Below are positions 15,447 through 22,108 of a stretch of DNA of 28,395 bases, in pieces. The stretch covers positions 1 through 28,395 of IMG/VR virus record IMGVR_UViG_3300009104_000093; one strand, 5' to 3'. Made by a program: the position numbers and the translations under genes. This DNA is from a virus. Below the pieces are notes generated by a model. It did no database searches, had not been told where the DNA came from, and saw only the letters and a list, made by a program, of their open reading frames with translations. Every line of letters begins with the position of its first letter. Position 1 is the stretch's first letter.

Positions 15447-15454
15447 TTATATAG
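15447..15454 (-). promoter_or_regulatory. TATA-like promoter of the SSB-RecA-fold operon
   Basis: The minus strand reads CTATATAA in an otherwise GC-richer gap (15396-15465). Transcription would start near 15425, giving a leader of about 30 nt that contains GGAAGGA. It differs from the AACATTTAATA set both in sequence and in leaving a real leader. Confidence 0.45.
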
Positions 15455-15465
15455 GTTTGGGTTGC

Positions 15466-15648
15466 CTATTCTTCCTCCCTGCTTTCGTGGAATGGGTTGG
15501 TTATGAGAGCCGAGCATCTTTTGCATATACAGGCTTCCCAATCGGCATGATGGGCAGAACTTATGTCTTCACAGTTGGGGCAAAGTATCAGGTATTTCGT
15601 TCCGACACCAGCAATGTAATGAAAGTCATCTCTATTTATGCGCTCCAT
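15466..15648 (-). CDS. Zinc-ribbon protein, 60 aa
   Basis: 60 residues with CPNC (23-26) and CICKRC (40-45), a four-Cys zinc ribbon, followed by a polar Glu-rich tail. Its ATG shares a base with the clamp-loader stop (TAATG), so the two are translationally coupled. It is the last gene of the kinase/clamp-loader unit before the SSB promoter. Function unknown; a zinc protein beside the loader could bind DNA or the loader itself. Confidence 0.75.
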   Translation of the reverse strand: MERINRDDFHYIAGVGTKYLILCPNCEDISSAHHADWEACICKRCSALITNPFHESREEE

Positions 15649-16547
15649 TATTGAGTCAACTCCTTGCAGAAATTATAGAGTGCTATCGTGCTGTCGACTC
15701 CATTTATCAAGTCGCGCTCAGTAACAATTGATGCTCTTATCAATTTCATTTTCGATTCATTATTTGCTGGAGATGATATACCAAACTCAAATATGGATTG
15801 GACCGACTTTCTGGGTTTGGATATATTGAGCATAGAGAACGCCAAGTCAATTTGCTTCTCCTTGAAGCACAGATTGAGAAACTTCTTATGGTCTATATCG
15901 CTCACGAATAAAGAGCGGAGAAATTGTTGTGATTGGTCTTCTGGTAATGAAGCATAGGATTGTAGGGCCGATATAGAGTTCCTCAAATCCCCTTCGTGAT
16001 AAGAGGCTATCGTTTTCATTTCCACATCAGTTATTTGAACGCCCTCGCGAGCGGCTATCAAAGCGAGTTGGTTTTCTATGACCTCTTTGGAAATTGGTTT
16101 GAAATGCCTGACTTGACAGCGTGATTGGAGCCAGGGACTCACTTTGGATAGGTCGTTGCAGGTCAGAATGAAGTAGCCCGTAGCATCCTCTATTACACCC
16201 TTAAGAGCGTCTTGTGCTTGAGGTGTTAGTCTATCGGCCTCATCCAGAAGAAAAATAGTTTCCCACAAACCAGAACGCGAAAGGGGAGCAACATCTTCTT
16301 CAACGAAGTCTATTCCTCTTGTTCGCTTAGAAGAGGCGTTAAACCTATGGACTTGATAACCGAGTTCCTTAGCGATAGCGTAGGCGAGGCTTGTCTTACC
16401 AGTTCCTGGCTCAGGAGAATAGAATAGATAGTGCTGCATAGAGTTATTCTTCACAACATTAACAATTTCAGAAGTAATATGCTCCTGCCCCACTACGCCA
16501 TCTATCGTGTCCGGTCTGTATCTCTCAACCCATAATTGTTTAACCAT
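15648..16547 (-). CDS. rfcS: Clamp-loader small subunit (RFC-S-like AAA+ ATPase)
   Basis: 299 residues; loads the ring clamp onto primed DNA. The N-terminus has WVERYRP (6-12), the classic RFC box. Walker A is PEPGTGKTS (45-53, Glu replacing the usual Pro). Walker B is LLDEAD (100-105). Sensor 1 is LTCND (128-132) and the Arg-finger SRC motif is at 142-144. Archaeal RFC small subunits are about 320-330 residues, so the collar domain is slightly short. The start has GGAGAG six bases upstream. No RFC large subunit is seen in the window. Confidence 0.94.
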   Translation of the reverse strand: MVKQLWVERYRPDTIDGVVGQEHITSEIVNVVKNNSMQHYLFYSPEPGTGKTSLAYAIAKELGYQVHRFNASSKRTRGIDFVEEDVAPLSRSGLWETIFLLDEADRLTPQAQDALKGVIEDATGYFILTCNDLSKVSPWLQSRCQVRHFKPISKEVIENQLALIAAREGVQITDVEMKTIASYHEGDLRNSISALQSYASLPEDQSQQFLRSLFVSDIDHKKFLNLCFKEKQIDLAFSMLNISKPRKSVQSIFEFGISSPANNESKMKLIRASIVTERDLINGVDSTIALYNFCKELTQ

Positions 16548-16548
16548 A

Positions 16549-16707
16549 TCAGTCTCTCCATTTGTAATTCTTTGTTATTGGTGGTTTTTCGCTCAATTTC
16601 CCGCCGCAGAAAAAGCAGTTCCTACCGTCAAAAGAGGTATGCTTCTTCGCCCTCCACTTACTACAATAATTGCAGTAGCCTACCCATTCAGTCGATGATA
16701 CCAACAT
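16549..16707 (-). CDS. Zinc-ribbon protein, 52 aa
   Basis: Two CxxC pairs, CNYC and CFFC, separated by 17 residues of basic sequence, make a standard four-Cys zinc ribbon. A longer frame begins at 16734 inside the kinase gene but has no ribosome-binding site; the ATG at 16707 follows AGGTG by seven bases and is preferred. It overlaps the kinase end by 20 nt and ends one base before the clamp-loader ATG, so it belongs to that operon. Function unknown. Confidence 0.72.
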   Translation of the reverse strand: MLVSSTEWVGYCNYCSKWRAKKHTSFDGRNCFFCGGKLSEKPPITKNYKWRD

Positions 16708-17263
16708 TTGTGAGCACCTGGTGTATCTGTGCATAGGCTTCGTGTGGAAGCAGGGAAGATGTATCTATGGTAGCAAGATAACTGGAGAAGCCATCCAGAC
16801 CTACCTCCGATGGATGGTTAAGGCTGGTGGGGTCGTTCTTCGCTCCTCTTTCTATTCGAGTTTCTTCGTCGCAATCAAGCCTAATGAGAACTCCCCCTTC
16901 TTCTATTATCATAGTGGCCTCATTCAGATATCTAACATCGTCTATGAAAACTATTGAGTCAGGTGGTATTAGATTCCAGAAGGGGTCATCAAACATGAGG
17001 TCTATCCAGTAGTCATCTCCCCACACTTCTCTCATACCATTACCCCACGCTTGCAGTATAGGTCTTAGTTTCTGCTTATCCATTCCTCCTAAAATGCTCT
17101 TATTGATTCCCATACCCGTTGCTACCTGTTGTCTAACGGGGTCAGCAAAGGATATTCTTCTGGCTTTGCCTGCGTGGTTCTTGAGGAAGAGGTTAGCAAT
17201 GGTGGTTTTGCCGGACCGAAGCCCTCCACATAACCCAACGATGACTATTTCATCCCCGCTCAT
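16688..17263 (-). CDS. Deoxynucleoside monophosphate kinase (phage T4 gp1-like)
   Basis: 191 residues. Phosphorylates dNMPs to dNDPs for viral DNA synthesis. The P-loop is GLCGGLRSGKTT, followed by RISFADPVRQQVA, then LQAWGNGMREVWGDDYW, a segment typical of phage dNMP kinases, and DDVRYLNEATMI with GGVLIRL further on. A TTG-started frame at 17275 overlaps the previous stop, but the ATG at 17263 lies 24 nt from a TATA-like element and is chosen. It may therefore start its own leaderless transcript as well as being read through. Confidence 0.87.
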   Translation of the reverse strand: MSGDEIVIVGLCGGLRSGKTTIANLFLKNHAGKARRISFADPVRQQVATGMGINKSILGGMDKQKLRPILQAWGNGMREVWGDDYWIDLMFDDPFWNLIPPDSIVFIDDVRYLNEATMIIEEGGVLIRLDCDEETRIERGAKNDPTSLNHPSEVGLDGFSSYLATIDTSSLLPHEAYAQIHQVLTNVGIID

Positions 17264-17271
17264 GAATCTAA

Positions 17272-17700
17272 TCAATCGTCATGGGTTATTAAATGTTCCT
17301 TTCTGGAACACCGTAGGCACATTTCAGAATCTTCTGGTAGTATTCTGCTACGGTTGCATTGCGAACACCGTTGAGCCCTCTTGGCTTCGTAGGCATAAAG
17401 GCTGGATATTGGGAGGGACATTACTATATCCTCAACACAAAATATATAACTCCTGTCTATGTCGAAGGTTGGTTTGTTCTTCATCCTTCCACTGCTCGAA
17501 GCCACCTTAGTTGTGCCTACTGTTAGTATGGCTTGAGTCTTGGTGAGTATAGAAGCAAGTGATTGAGCAGATGGCTGGAGTCTGTTATCGAAATAGGATA
17601 ATTTGGACATGAGTTCGAATCTCGACATTTCACCTCGTTCCAATAATATCTGCATAACCGCCCGCCTGAGACGAGAATTGTTGGCGCACGATGCTGGCAT
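17272..17700 (-). CDS. Winged-helix protein with C-terminal zinc ribbon, 142 aa
   Basis: The N-terminal ~75 residues are a winged-helix domain (LRRAVMQILLERGEMSRFEL, then a recognition helix near SAQSLASILTKT). The C-terminus has CSQC and CLRC, a zinc ribbon. This combination is common in archaeal transcription regulators. The ATG at 17700 is about 22 nt from a TATA-like element. It precedes the kinase/loader genes and could regulate them; that is inference. Confidence 0.72.
   Translation of the reverse strand: MPASCANNSRLRRAVMQILLERGEMSRFELMSKLSYFDNRLQPSAQSLASILTKTQAILTVGTTKVASSSGRMKNKPTFDIDRSYIFCVEDIVMSLPISSLYAYEAKRAQRCSQCNRSRILPEDSEMCLRCSRKEHLITHDD
17287..17298 (-). promoter_or_regulatory. 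TATA-like promoter of the dNMP kinase operon
   Basis: The minus strand reads GAACATTTAATA, inside the last codons of the winged-helix/zinc gene. Its 3' end is 24 nt before the ATG at 17263. A short ATG between the two is followed by no useful frame. Confidence 0.6.
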
Positions 17701-17721
17701 GATTTGTCGGCTCCGTGAGGG

Positions 17722-17731
17722 TATTTAATAG
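17722..17731 (-). promoter_or_regulatory. TATA-like promoter of the winged-helix/zinc gene
   Basis: The minus strand reads CTATTAAATA, overlapping the stop codon of the 61-residue membrane protein, with its 3' end 22 nt before the ATG at 17700. It is related to but not identical with the AACATTTAATA elements. Confidence 0.5.
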
Positions 17732-17910
17732 TCTTGGAATGCTGCGGCAAAAACGATAGCATTTGAGTCAATTCCTTCACCATGCTCAACTGTTTCAACA
17801 TGATGAATAGGATAGAGTTCGTAGTCAAGACCATGCACCCTCCACAGGTAAATTGCTGCTGAAATCGTGTAGCCTATCAGCAACCAGAAGATTTGCCACT
17901 CGTTCCCCAT
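17725..17910 (-). CDS. Small membrane protein, 61 aa
   Basis: One clear membrane span near the N-terminus (WQIFWLLIGYTISAAIYLW), then a soluble tail with several His and acidic residues. A GTG start at 17922 is possible, but the ATG at 17910 has GTGG eight bases upstream. It follows the 223-residue unknown gene with little or no gap. Function unknown. Confidence 0.6.
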   Translation of the reverse strand: MGNEWQIFWLLIGYTISAAIYLWRVHGLDYELYPIHHVETVEHGEGIDSNAIVFAAAFQDY

Positions 17911-17912
17911 GC

Positions 17913-18584
17913 CTACAACCACTCAACAATGCTGGTTTGTCGCTTTGCGACTCCCTTTGGCAGTTGGGCGGTATCAACGGCTCTTATCATATTCTGGACT
18001 TCGGGCGCGTGTTTAGAAAGAGTCATCCAATAGATATCTGATATTCGGAATTGGTCGGGGGGAGATGCTTCGGCAACCTTCTTAGTGGGCCAGTCCATTC
18101 TGGTTGATTTAGGCTTTACGCTGAAAGCAAATACAGCATTTGTATATGAGTCAGGTAATGTGAATATGGTTTGTGAGAGAAGTCTTGCCGACTCAATATC
18201 ATTTATGTGGTTTGTTCTGAAGAACGCCATAGTCAATGGGTGAGGCACTTCTGCTATCAAAGGCATGGTTCGCCCCCTATCACTCCAACTGTGCCATGAC
18301 TTCAACTGTCTGGTGAAGCCGACCTTGTTATCTCGCAGGTTGTTATCAATGATTACAAAGTCAGAAGATTTGGCTGTAATCTTAGGCTTCTTGCTGGTCA
18401 CGACTACTAATCTGTGAGAAATGAGTGGCTCCCAAGTAATGCAATCGGCCTCAGTAAACTTGTTAGTGTGGAGAATGTATGTGGTATCAGGTGCTGTGGG
18501 GGGGTAGGTTATCTCATTGTGCATGACTACAAAATCTCCTTGACGAAACTTCTTGTCGTCAGCAGTAAAAATTATGATTCCCAT
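17913..18584 (-). CDS. Unknown protein, 223 aa
   Basis: Not recognised. The sequence alternates beta-strands and helices: VVVTSKK, DFVIIDNNL, then TMPLIAEVPHPLTMAFF, ARLLSQTIFTLPDSYTNAVFAFSV, and a C-terminal helical part. No catalytic motif is visible. Position beside the clamp-loader operon and lack of an RFC large subunit make a loader accessory subunit conceivable, but the sequence does not show it. The ATG at 18584 has GGGGTGA four bases upstream and directly abuts the preceding stop (TAAATG). Confidence 0.8.
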   Translation of the reverse strand: MGIIIFTADDKKFRQGDFVVMHNEITYPPTAPDTTYILHTNKFTEADCITWEPLISHRLVVVTSKKPKITAKSSDFVIIDNNLRDNKVGFTRQLKSWHSWSDRGRTMPLIAEVPHPLTMAFFRTNHINDIESARLLSQTIFTLPDSYTNAVFAFSVKPKSTRMDWPTKKVAEASPPDQFRISDIYWMTLSKHAPEVQNMIRAVDTAQLPKGVAKRQTSIVEWL

Positions 18585-18758
18585 TTAATCACCCCAGAAT
18601 TTTCTCAAAAAAATGCTCATGGTGGAGGTGTGTGGGCTTGGGCGTTGCAATCTAATCTCTCTCCGACCCTTCGCTGGAAGACTACCGTGTGCCTCGTTTA
18701 TCAGTCGTGATGACCTTACTCCTTGCCGTAGTTTTGCCTCCCAGTTCGTTATTCCCAC
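18585..18758 (-). CDS. Basic micro-protein, 57 aa
   Basis: An open frame fills the gap between the chaperonin and the 223-residue gene. It starts with GTG at 18758, preceded by a perfect GGAGG four bases upstream. About a quarter of the residues are Arg or Lys (for example GRREIRLQR), and it ends IFLRKFWGD. Its TAA is immediately followed by the next ATG. No known family; a DNA- or RNA-binding role would fit the charge. Confidence 0.58.
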   Translation of the reverse strand: MGITNWEAKLRQGVRSSRLINEAHGSLPAKGRREIRLQRPSPHTSTMSIFLRKFWGD

Positions 18759-18767
18759 ACTACCTCC

Positions 18768-20231
18768 TTATGTTTCGATAATCAATGTATCTGTTGTTAG
18801 AACCAAACTTGATACTGATGTTGCGGCTCTTAGAGAATTAGCAACGACAGATGCTGGGTCAATAATAATTGAACTGCAAGCATCTATCCAATCTGCTACT
18901 GATATGCCAGCATTATTCGCCAATGTTTCTGCAACTGCCATAAGCCCCTTCATCATAATACCTGAACGGCATAGTGGGAGCATACTGTGGTGTATCACAC
19001 CACCACCTCTTACCACGCCACTTTGAAGAGCGGCTCTTGTAGCATTGATAGAGTCGTCAATTCGCATCTTAGTCTCCATTCCTTCTGCTTCTGTGTTAGC
19101 ACTTATGCTGATGGTCGCTACTCGGCCTTGAAGGTTGGCTATCCTATCAGCCATGACTCGCTTATCCCAATCATGTTCTGATTCCTCCATTGCTTTCCTC
19201 ATTATTGCTTCTCTCTCATTAACATCTTCGTCAGTTTGTTCGTTAAGTGGAATGAGTACTGAAGAGTTATCCCTAACGATAACACTTGCCTCGCCGGACC
19301 AATCTTCCTCAAAGTCCTTCAACCTTTCGCCCAATCCAGACATGATGTGTTTAGCACCAGCCCTACAAGCAATATCTCCTGCTATGTCTTCCTTTTGCTT
19401 GCCCTGACCTGGCAGAACGAGAACCGTAGCATCAACCTTACCCTGAACAACATTCAGCGCGAGCGTATCTAATGCTATCTTGCTGATATTACCACATATC
19501 AAAACCAATGGTAATTTCTCTTCGACTGAATATGTTAGTGCGGGAACGAGTTCTGGGAAGTCATTGATGACCTCATCAGTCACCACCACTATTGCATCTG
19601 TGTATTCGACCTCTTGTTGGTTCTTCATCAAATGTTGTGATGCTGGACCAGAAGAAATCTTCATCCCTTGAATGAAATCGAGTTGGGGGGAATCTGTTAG
19701 GCCGTCAATCATTACTATTGTTCCTGTATCTCCGACAACATTGAAAGCATCCGAGATAACCTTGCCTAACTCCTCATCATTGTTGGCTGAAATGGTAGCC
19801 ACACTCAATAGGCTATCCTCATCAACATCAACAGCCACTTCTCCTATGTGGTGCAATAGTGATAAGAGGTCATCATCTAATTCGCGTTTGAGTTTCTTTG
19901 CACTATTGCCTTCGTTGAGCAGTTGGAATGCGTGAAGACACATTGCTTCAGCCATTATGGTTGCTGTCGTAGTCCCATCACCAGATGCCTTTTGTGCTTC
20001 TTCAGCAACTTCGCGCATTAGCGACGCACCGAGTTCCTCGAATGGGTCTTCGGGTTTGATTTGTCTAACGACAGAAACTCCATCATTAACTACGAATGGT
20101 CTGCCGCTCGGGGCTTTGTATAGGACTGTGTAAGCATCAGGTCCAAGCGTTCCACGAACAGAATCAGCCACCGCTGATATGCCTTTCACCATTGCGGACC
20201 TCGCTTCATTACCCTTTAGTATTTTACTCAT
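18768..20231 (-). CDS. groEL: Group I chaperonin (GroEL-like)
   Basis: 487 residues; ATP-driven protein-folding ring. The sequence follows GroEL rather than the archaeal thermosome: NDGVSVVRQI (equivalent to GroEL Asp52), SGDGTTTAT (Asp87), GMKISSGP at the apical boundary, and RIDDSINATRAALQSGVVRGGG (Asp398). The ATPase aspartates are kept. The C-terminal equatorial part (LDP-like IIIDPASVVANSLRAATSVSSLVLTT) also aligns with GroEL. It is about 60 residues shorter than GroEL and lacks the GGM tail. The ATG at 20231 has GGTGGG six bases upstream and is preferred over the ATG at 20237. It overlaps the end of a candidate co-chaperonin gene. Confidence 0.93.
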   Translation of the reverse strand: MSKILKGNEARSAMVKGISAVADSVRGTLGPDAYTVLYKAPSGRPFVVNDGVSVVRQIKPEDPFEELGASLMREVAEEAQKASGDGTTTATIMAEAMCLHAFQLLNEGNSAKKLKRELDDDLLSLLHHIGEVAVDVDEDSLLSVATISANNDEELGKVISDAFNVVGDTGTIVMIDGLTDSPQLDFIQGMKISSGPASQHLMKNQQEVEYTDAIVVVTDEVINDFPELVPALTYSVEEKLPLVLICGNISKIALDTLALNVVQGKVDATVLVLPGQGKQKEDIAGDIACRAGAKHIMSGLGERLKDFEEDWSGEASVIVRDNSSVLIPLNEQTDEDVNEREAIMRKAMEESEHDWDKRVMADRIANLQGRVATISISANTEAEGMETKMRIDDSINATRAALQSGVVRGGGVIHHSMLPLCRSGIMMKGLMAVAETLANNAGISVADWIDACSSIIIDPASVVANSLRAATSVSSLVLTTDTLIIET

Positions 20232-20454
20232 CTTCATCCCACCCCATTACTTGCATTCTGCCTATCAGCCAGATGTTAGGTGCTACTTCTATATCAGTTT
20301 CGCTCGAACAGAAATAAATGTGTTTGTCTGTGAAGGTGTCGAGTGGGTCATCAATGACTTTCGCTCTGTATTCGCTGATGTTGGATATTAACCCATGCGA
20401 GTGGCTCGTGTTTCCAATCTCAATCAATAAGTTTCCTACTGTTGCCTTAATCAT
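20224..20454 (-). CDS. Candidate divergent GroES-like co-chaperonin, 76 aa
   Basis: 76 residues, directly before and overlapping groEL, which is the usual groES position. The order of hydrophobic strands resembles GroES and T4 gp31: IKATVGNLLIEI, a short loop ending HGLI (compare the GGI/SGLI mobile-loop tripeptide), YRAKVID, DKHIYFCSSE, then EVAPNIWLIGRMQV. It is shorter than GroES (about 97). This is by-eye reasoning and needs structure prediction. A weak TATA-like CATAATA lies 23 nt upstream of the ATG, and AGG is seven bases before it. Confidence 0.45.
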   Translation of the reverse strand: MIKATVGNLLIEIGNTSHSHGLISNISEYRAKVIDDPLDTFTDKHIYFCSSETDIEVAPNIWLIGRMQVMGWDEDE

Positions 20455-20635
20455 TCAAAACCTTCCCTAAATCTCGTATTATGAAGTTCTCCATCCAGAA
20501 CCAAAATGTTGAAGCCACATCATCTCCGTCTTTGTGTTCCAGAAAGAAGTTTTCGTTCTCATCTAATGCTTCTCTAACGAAGCGCTCGAACAGTTCTTGA
20601 AGACACTCAAATCCTTCTTCAGGAGTTGATACCAT
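20447..20635 (-). CDS. Small acidic helical protein, 62 aa
   Basis: Unknown. It is mostly helical, acidic and aromatic (LQELFERFVREALDENENFFLEH, FWFWMENFIIRDL). A longer frame begins at 20686, but that would overlap the preceding gene by 68 nt; the ATG at 20635 follows GGGGTGG by six bases and overlaps by only 17 nt. It overlaps the candidate co-chaperonin start by 8 nt, so the three genes through groEL form one unit. Confidence 0.65.
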   Translation of the reverse strand: MVSTPEEGFECLQELFERFVREALDENENFFLEHKDGDDVASTFWFWMENFIIRDLGKVLND

Positions 20636-20873
20636 CGAAGCCACCCCAGGGATTCTCAGCCAAAACATACGCTCTAAATCGTGCATATTGTGATTGAGTT
20701 AATCCATATACCTCCATTAGTGCTGTATTAGTTATTCGGAATCTTCCTACATACCAATGCAGACCATCGGGCTTTAGAGCGCACCATACGCCTTCGCCCT
20801 TCATGTCCGCAACTAATACTGGGTATTGTCTTCGGGTTATATATGTTGCTATGAGTCGCCTTTTCCTTTTCAT
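20619..20873 (-). CDS. Unknown small basic protein, 84 aa
   Basis: Begins MKRKRRLIATYITRRQYP, strongly basic, then a compact mixed domain (GVWCALKPDGLHWYVGRFRITN) and a helical end. No family recognised. The ATG overlaps the previous stop as ATGA and has GAGGAGA four bases upstream. A weak AATTATA lies 24 nt before the start, similar in position to the other promoter elements. Confidence 0.68.
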   Translation of the reverse strand: MKRKRRLIATYITRRQYPVLVADMKGEGVWCALKPDGLHWYVGRFRITNTALMEVYGLTQSQYARFRAYVLAENPWGGFDGINS

Positions 20874-21493
20874 ATTGTCTCCTCAAAATCTGCGTCTATA
20901 ATTGGTGGCCCTTCTATGAGCATCATCTCGTCTTGAATCTTATCCAGTATATTTGGGTGCTCAACCAAGTTAGCAACGAGAACTCTCATTATGTGGTCTT
21001 GTCTGCCTTGTAGTAGTAGTATTTGTGATTCGACTCCGATTTCCTTTTTGAGCGTTCCCACCAATTTCAAACAGCCCTTTAATTCACCTACGAGTCGAGT
21101 AGCCATAGCGACCCATTCAGAATCCATGCCTTGCTCATTCTTTATGTTTTCCCACTCATCAACCCATGTTAGGACTCGTTGGGCTACGCTCTCCGCCGTG
21201 TTGAGTGTGCTTATAGATTCTTGACGCATCTTCTCGACATGGACTTCTGCTTCGGGGTCAGACCCTAAGTGGTCGGTCATGTGTTGCATAACAGTCCCTA
21301 AAGGCCAGCGCAGTTTGGTTTCTAAGAAGGCTGCTGTTGATTCACCGTTCTGGTATCGCCTTTCTATATCAGTTCTTTGTGGGTGAGAACAGAATGGGCA
21401 TCCGGTATCTTCTATGACCCACAACAGGCCCTCGACCACGCGGTCATCCGTTTCATCAGCAATCCTTCTTTCAATTTCTCTCAACGAGCGCAT
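20870..21493 (-). CDS. Zinc-containing HTH DNA-binding protein, terminase small subunit-like
   Basis: 207 residues. Residues ~28-72 contain TGCPFCSHPQRTDIERRYQNG, STAAFLETKLRWPLGTVMQHM and a DHL end, a layout (CxxCxHP...IE...G.S......H..HL) seen in phage DNA-binding and terminase small-subunit proteins. A long amphipathic helix, probably a coiled coil, follows (residues ~85-165), then an acidic C-terminus. No large terminase is in the window to confirm packaging. The ATG at 21493 has GGTG six bases upstream; GTG at 21502 and ATG at 21499 are alternatives. Confidence 0.6.
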   Translation of the reverse strand: MRSLREIERRIADETDDRVVEGLLWVIEDTGCPFCSHPQRTDIERRYQNGESTAAFLETKLRWPLGTVMQHMTDHLGSDPEAEVHVEKMRQESISTLNTAESVAQRVLTWVDEWENIKNEQGMDSEWVAMATRLVGELKGCLKLVGTLKKEIGVESQILLLQGRQDHIMRVLVANLVEHPNILDKIQDEMMLIEGPPIIDADFEETI

Positions 21494-21929
21494 CTTCATC
21501 ACCTATTAGTTCCAGCAAGTCCTTTTGTAGTCTTTGGTCTGACTTTATAACTGCTCTTGCCGCTTCGACTGTATCGGCTATACCCCATTCGAACTCAGGA
21601 GAACTGATGAGTGGCATACCAGTCATATTGTATGCTTGTAGTGAAACTCCCTTATCTTTCATTATGACGAGGTATTCATCTCCCTTAGTGCTTATTGGAG
21701 AAATGAGTGGTTCTATATCATCACCCCACTGTAATTCTGATTTGAACCGGCTCATAGATTCATCTTCAAACAATGCTGATACCCAGTCAGGTATTTGGTT
21801 TTCCATAATCACCCATGAGTAAACCCAGACATCACAGGATAACCCACCATAGAAAAACTTGTTCGGGTCAGATATTGTTTCTGATATTTGTTTTGGTAGG
21901 CTATCCCAACTGGCTCTTTCCATCTTCAT
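21471..21929 (-). CDS. Unknown protein, 152 aa
   Basis: No motif recognised. The first half is mixed alpha/beta with several Trp (CDVWVYSWVIMENQIPDWV), the middle has short strands (DEYLVIMKDKGVSLQAYN), and the C-terminus is a helix (TVEAARAVIKSDQRLQKDLLELIGDED). The start at 21929 overlaps the previous stop as ATGA and is 24 nt from a TATA-like element, which supports it over the ATG at 21923. Confidence 0.75.
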   Translation of the reverse strand: MKMERASWDSLPKQISETISDPNKFFYGGLSCDVWVYSWVIMENQIPDWVSALFEDESMSRFKSELQWGDDIEPLISPISTKGDEYLVIMKDKGVSLQAYNMTGMPLISSPEFEWGIADTVEAARAVIKSDQRLQKDLLELIGDEDALVERN

Positions 21930-22108
21930 ATACCACCATAGCCTCCCTGAGCTATTAAAGGAAGATTGAGGTTAGTTATGAGTATTAAGTGTTTTGCATC
22001 AATTGGCTCACCAAATTGAGGAGGAGGATAGCACAAGCCATTAACCATGAAGCAGATAAAGCAGTGGTTAGCGTCATCACGCCGAGCAACCAACCACCAA
22101 TCACTCAT
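21926..22108 (-). CDS. Unknown small protein, 60 aa
   Basis: 60 residues starting MSDWWLVARRDD, with CFICF and a further Cys mid-protein, and a hydrophobic strand (HLILITNLNLPLI) near the end. Not recognised; three Cys are too few to claim a zinc ribbon. Its ATG overlaps the end of the MCM-like helicase gene by 8 nt, and its TGA overlaps the next ATG. Confidence 0.65.
   Translation of the reverse strand: MSDWWLVARRDDANHCFICFMVNGLCYPPPQFGEPIDAKHLILITNLNLPLIAQGGYGGI
21953..21961 (-). promoter_or_regulatory. TATA-like promoter of the 152-aa gene
   Basis: The minus strand reads CCTTTAATA inside the 60-residue gene. Its 3' end (21953) is exactly 24 nt before the ATG at 21929. It could drive the run through the terminase-like, co-chaperonin and groEL genes. 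Confidence 0.52.

Noticed and set aside
18768-20231. Archaeal thermosome (group II) identity
   Set aside because: GDGTTTAT is shared, but the DDSINATRAA region, apical boundary and C-terminal equatorial segment follow GroEL.
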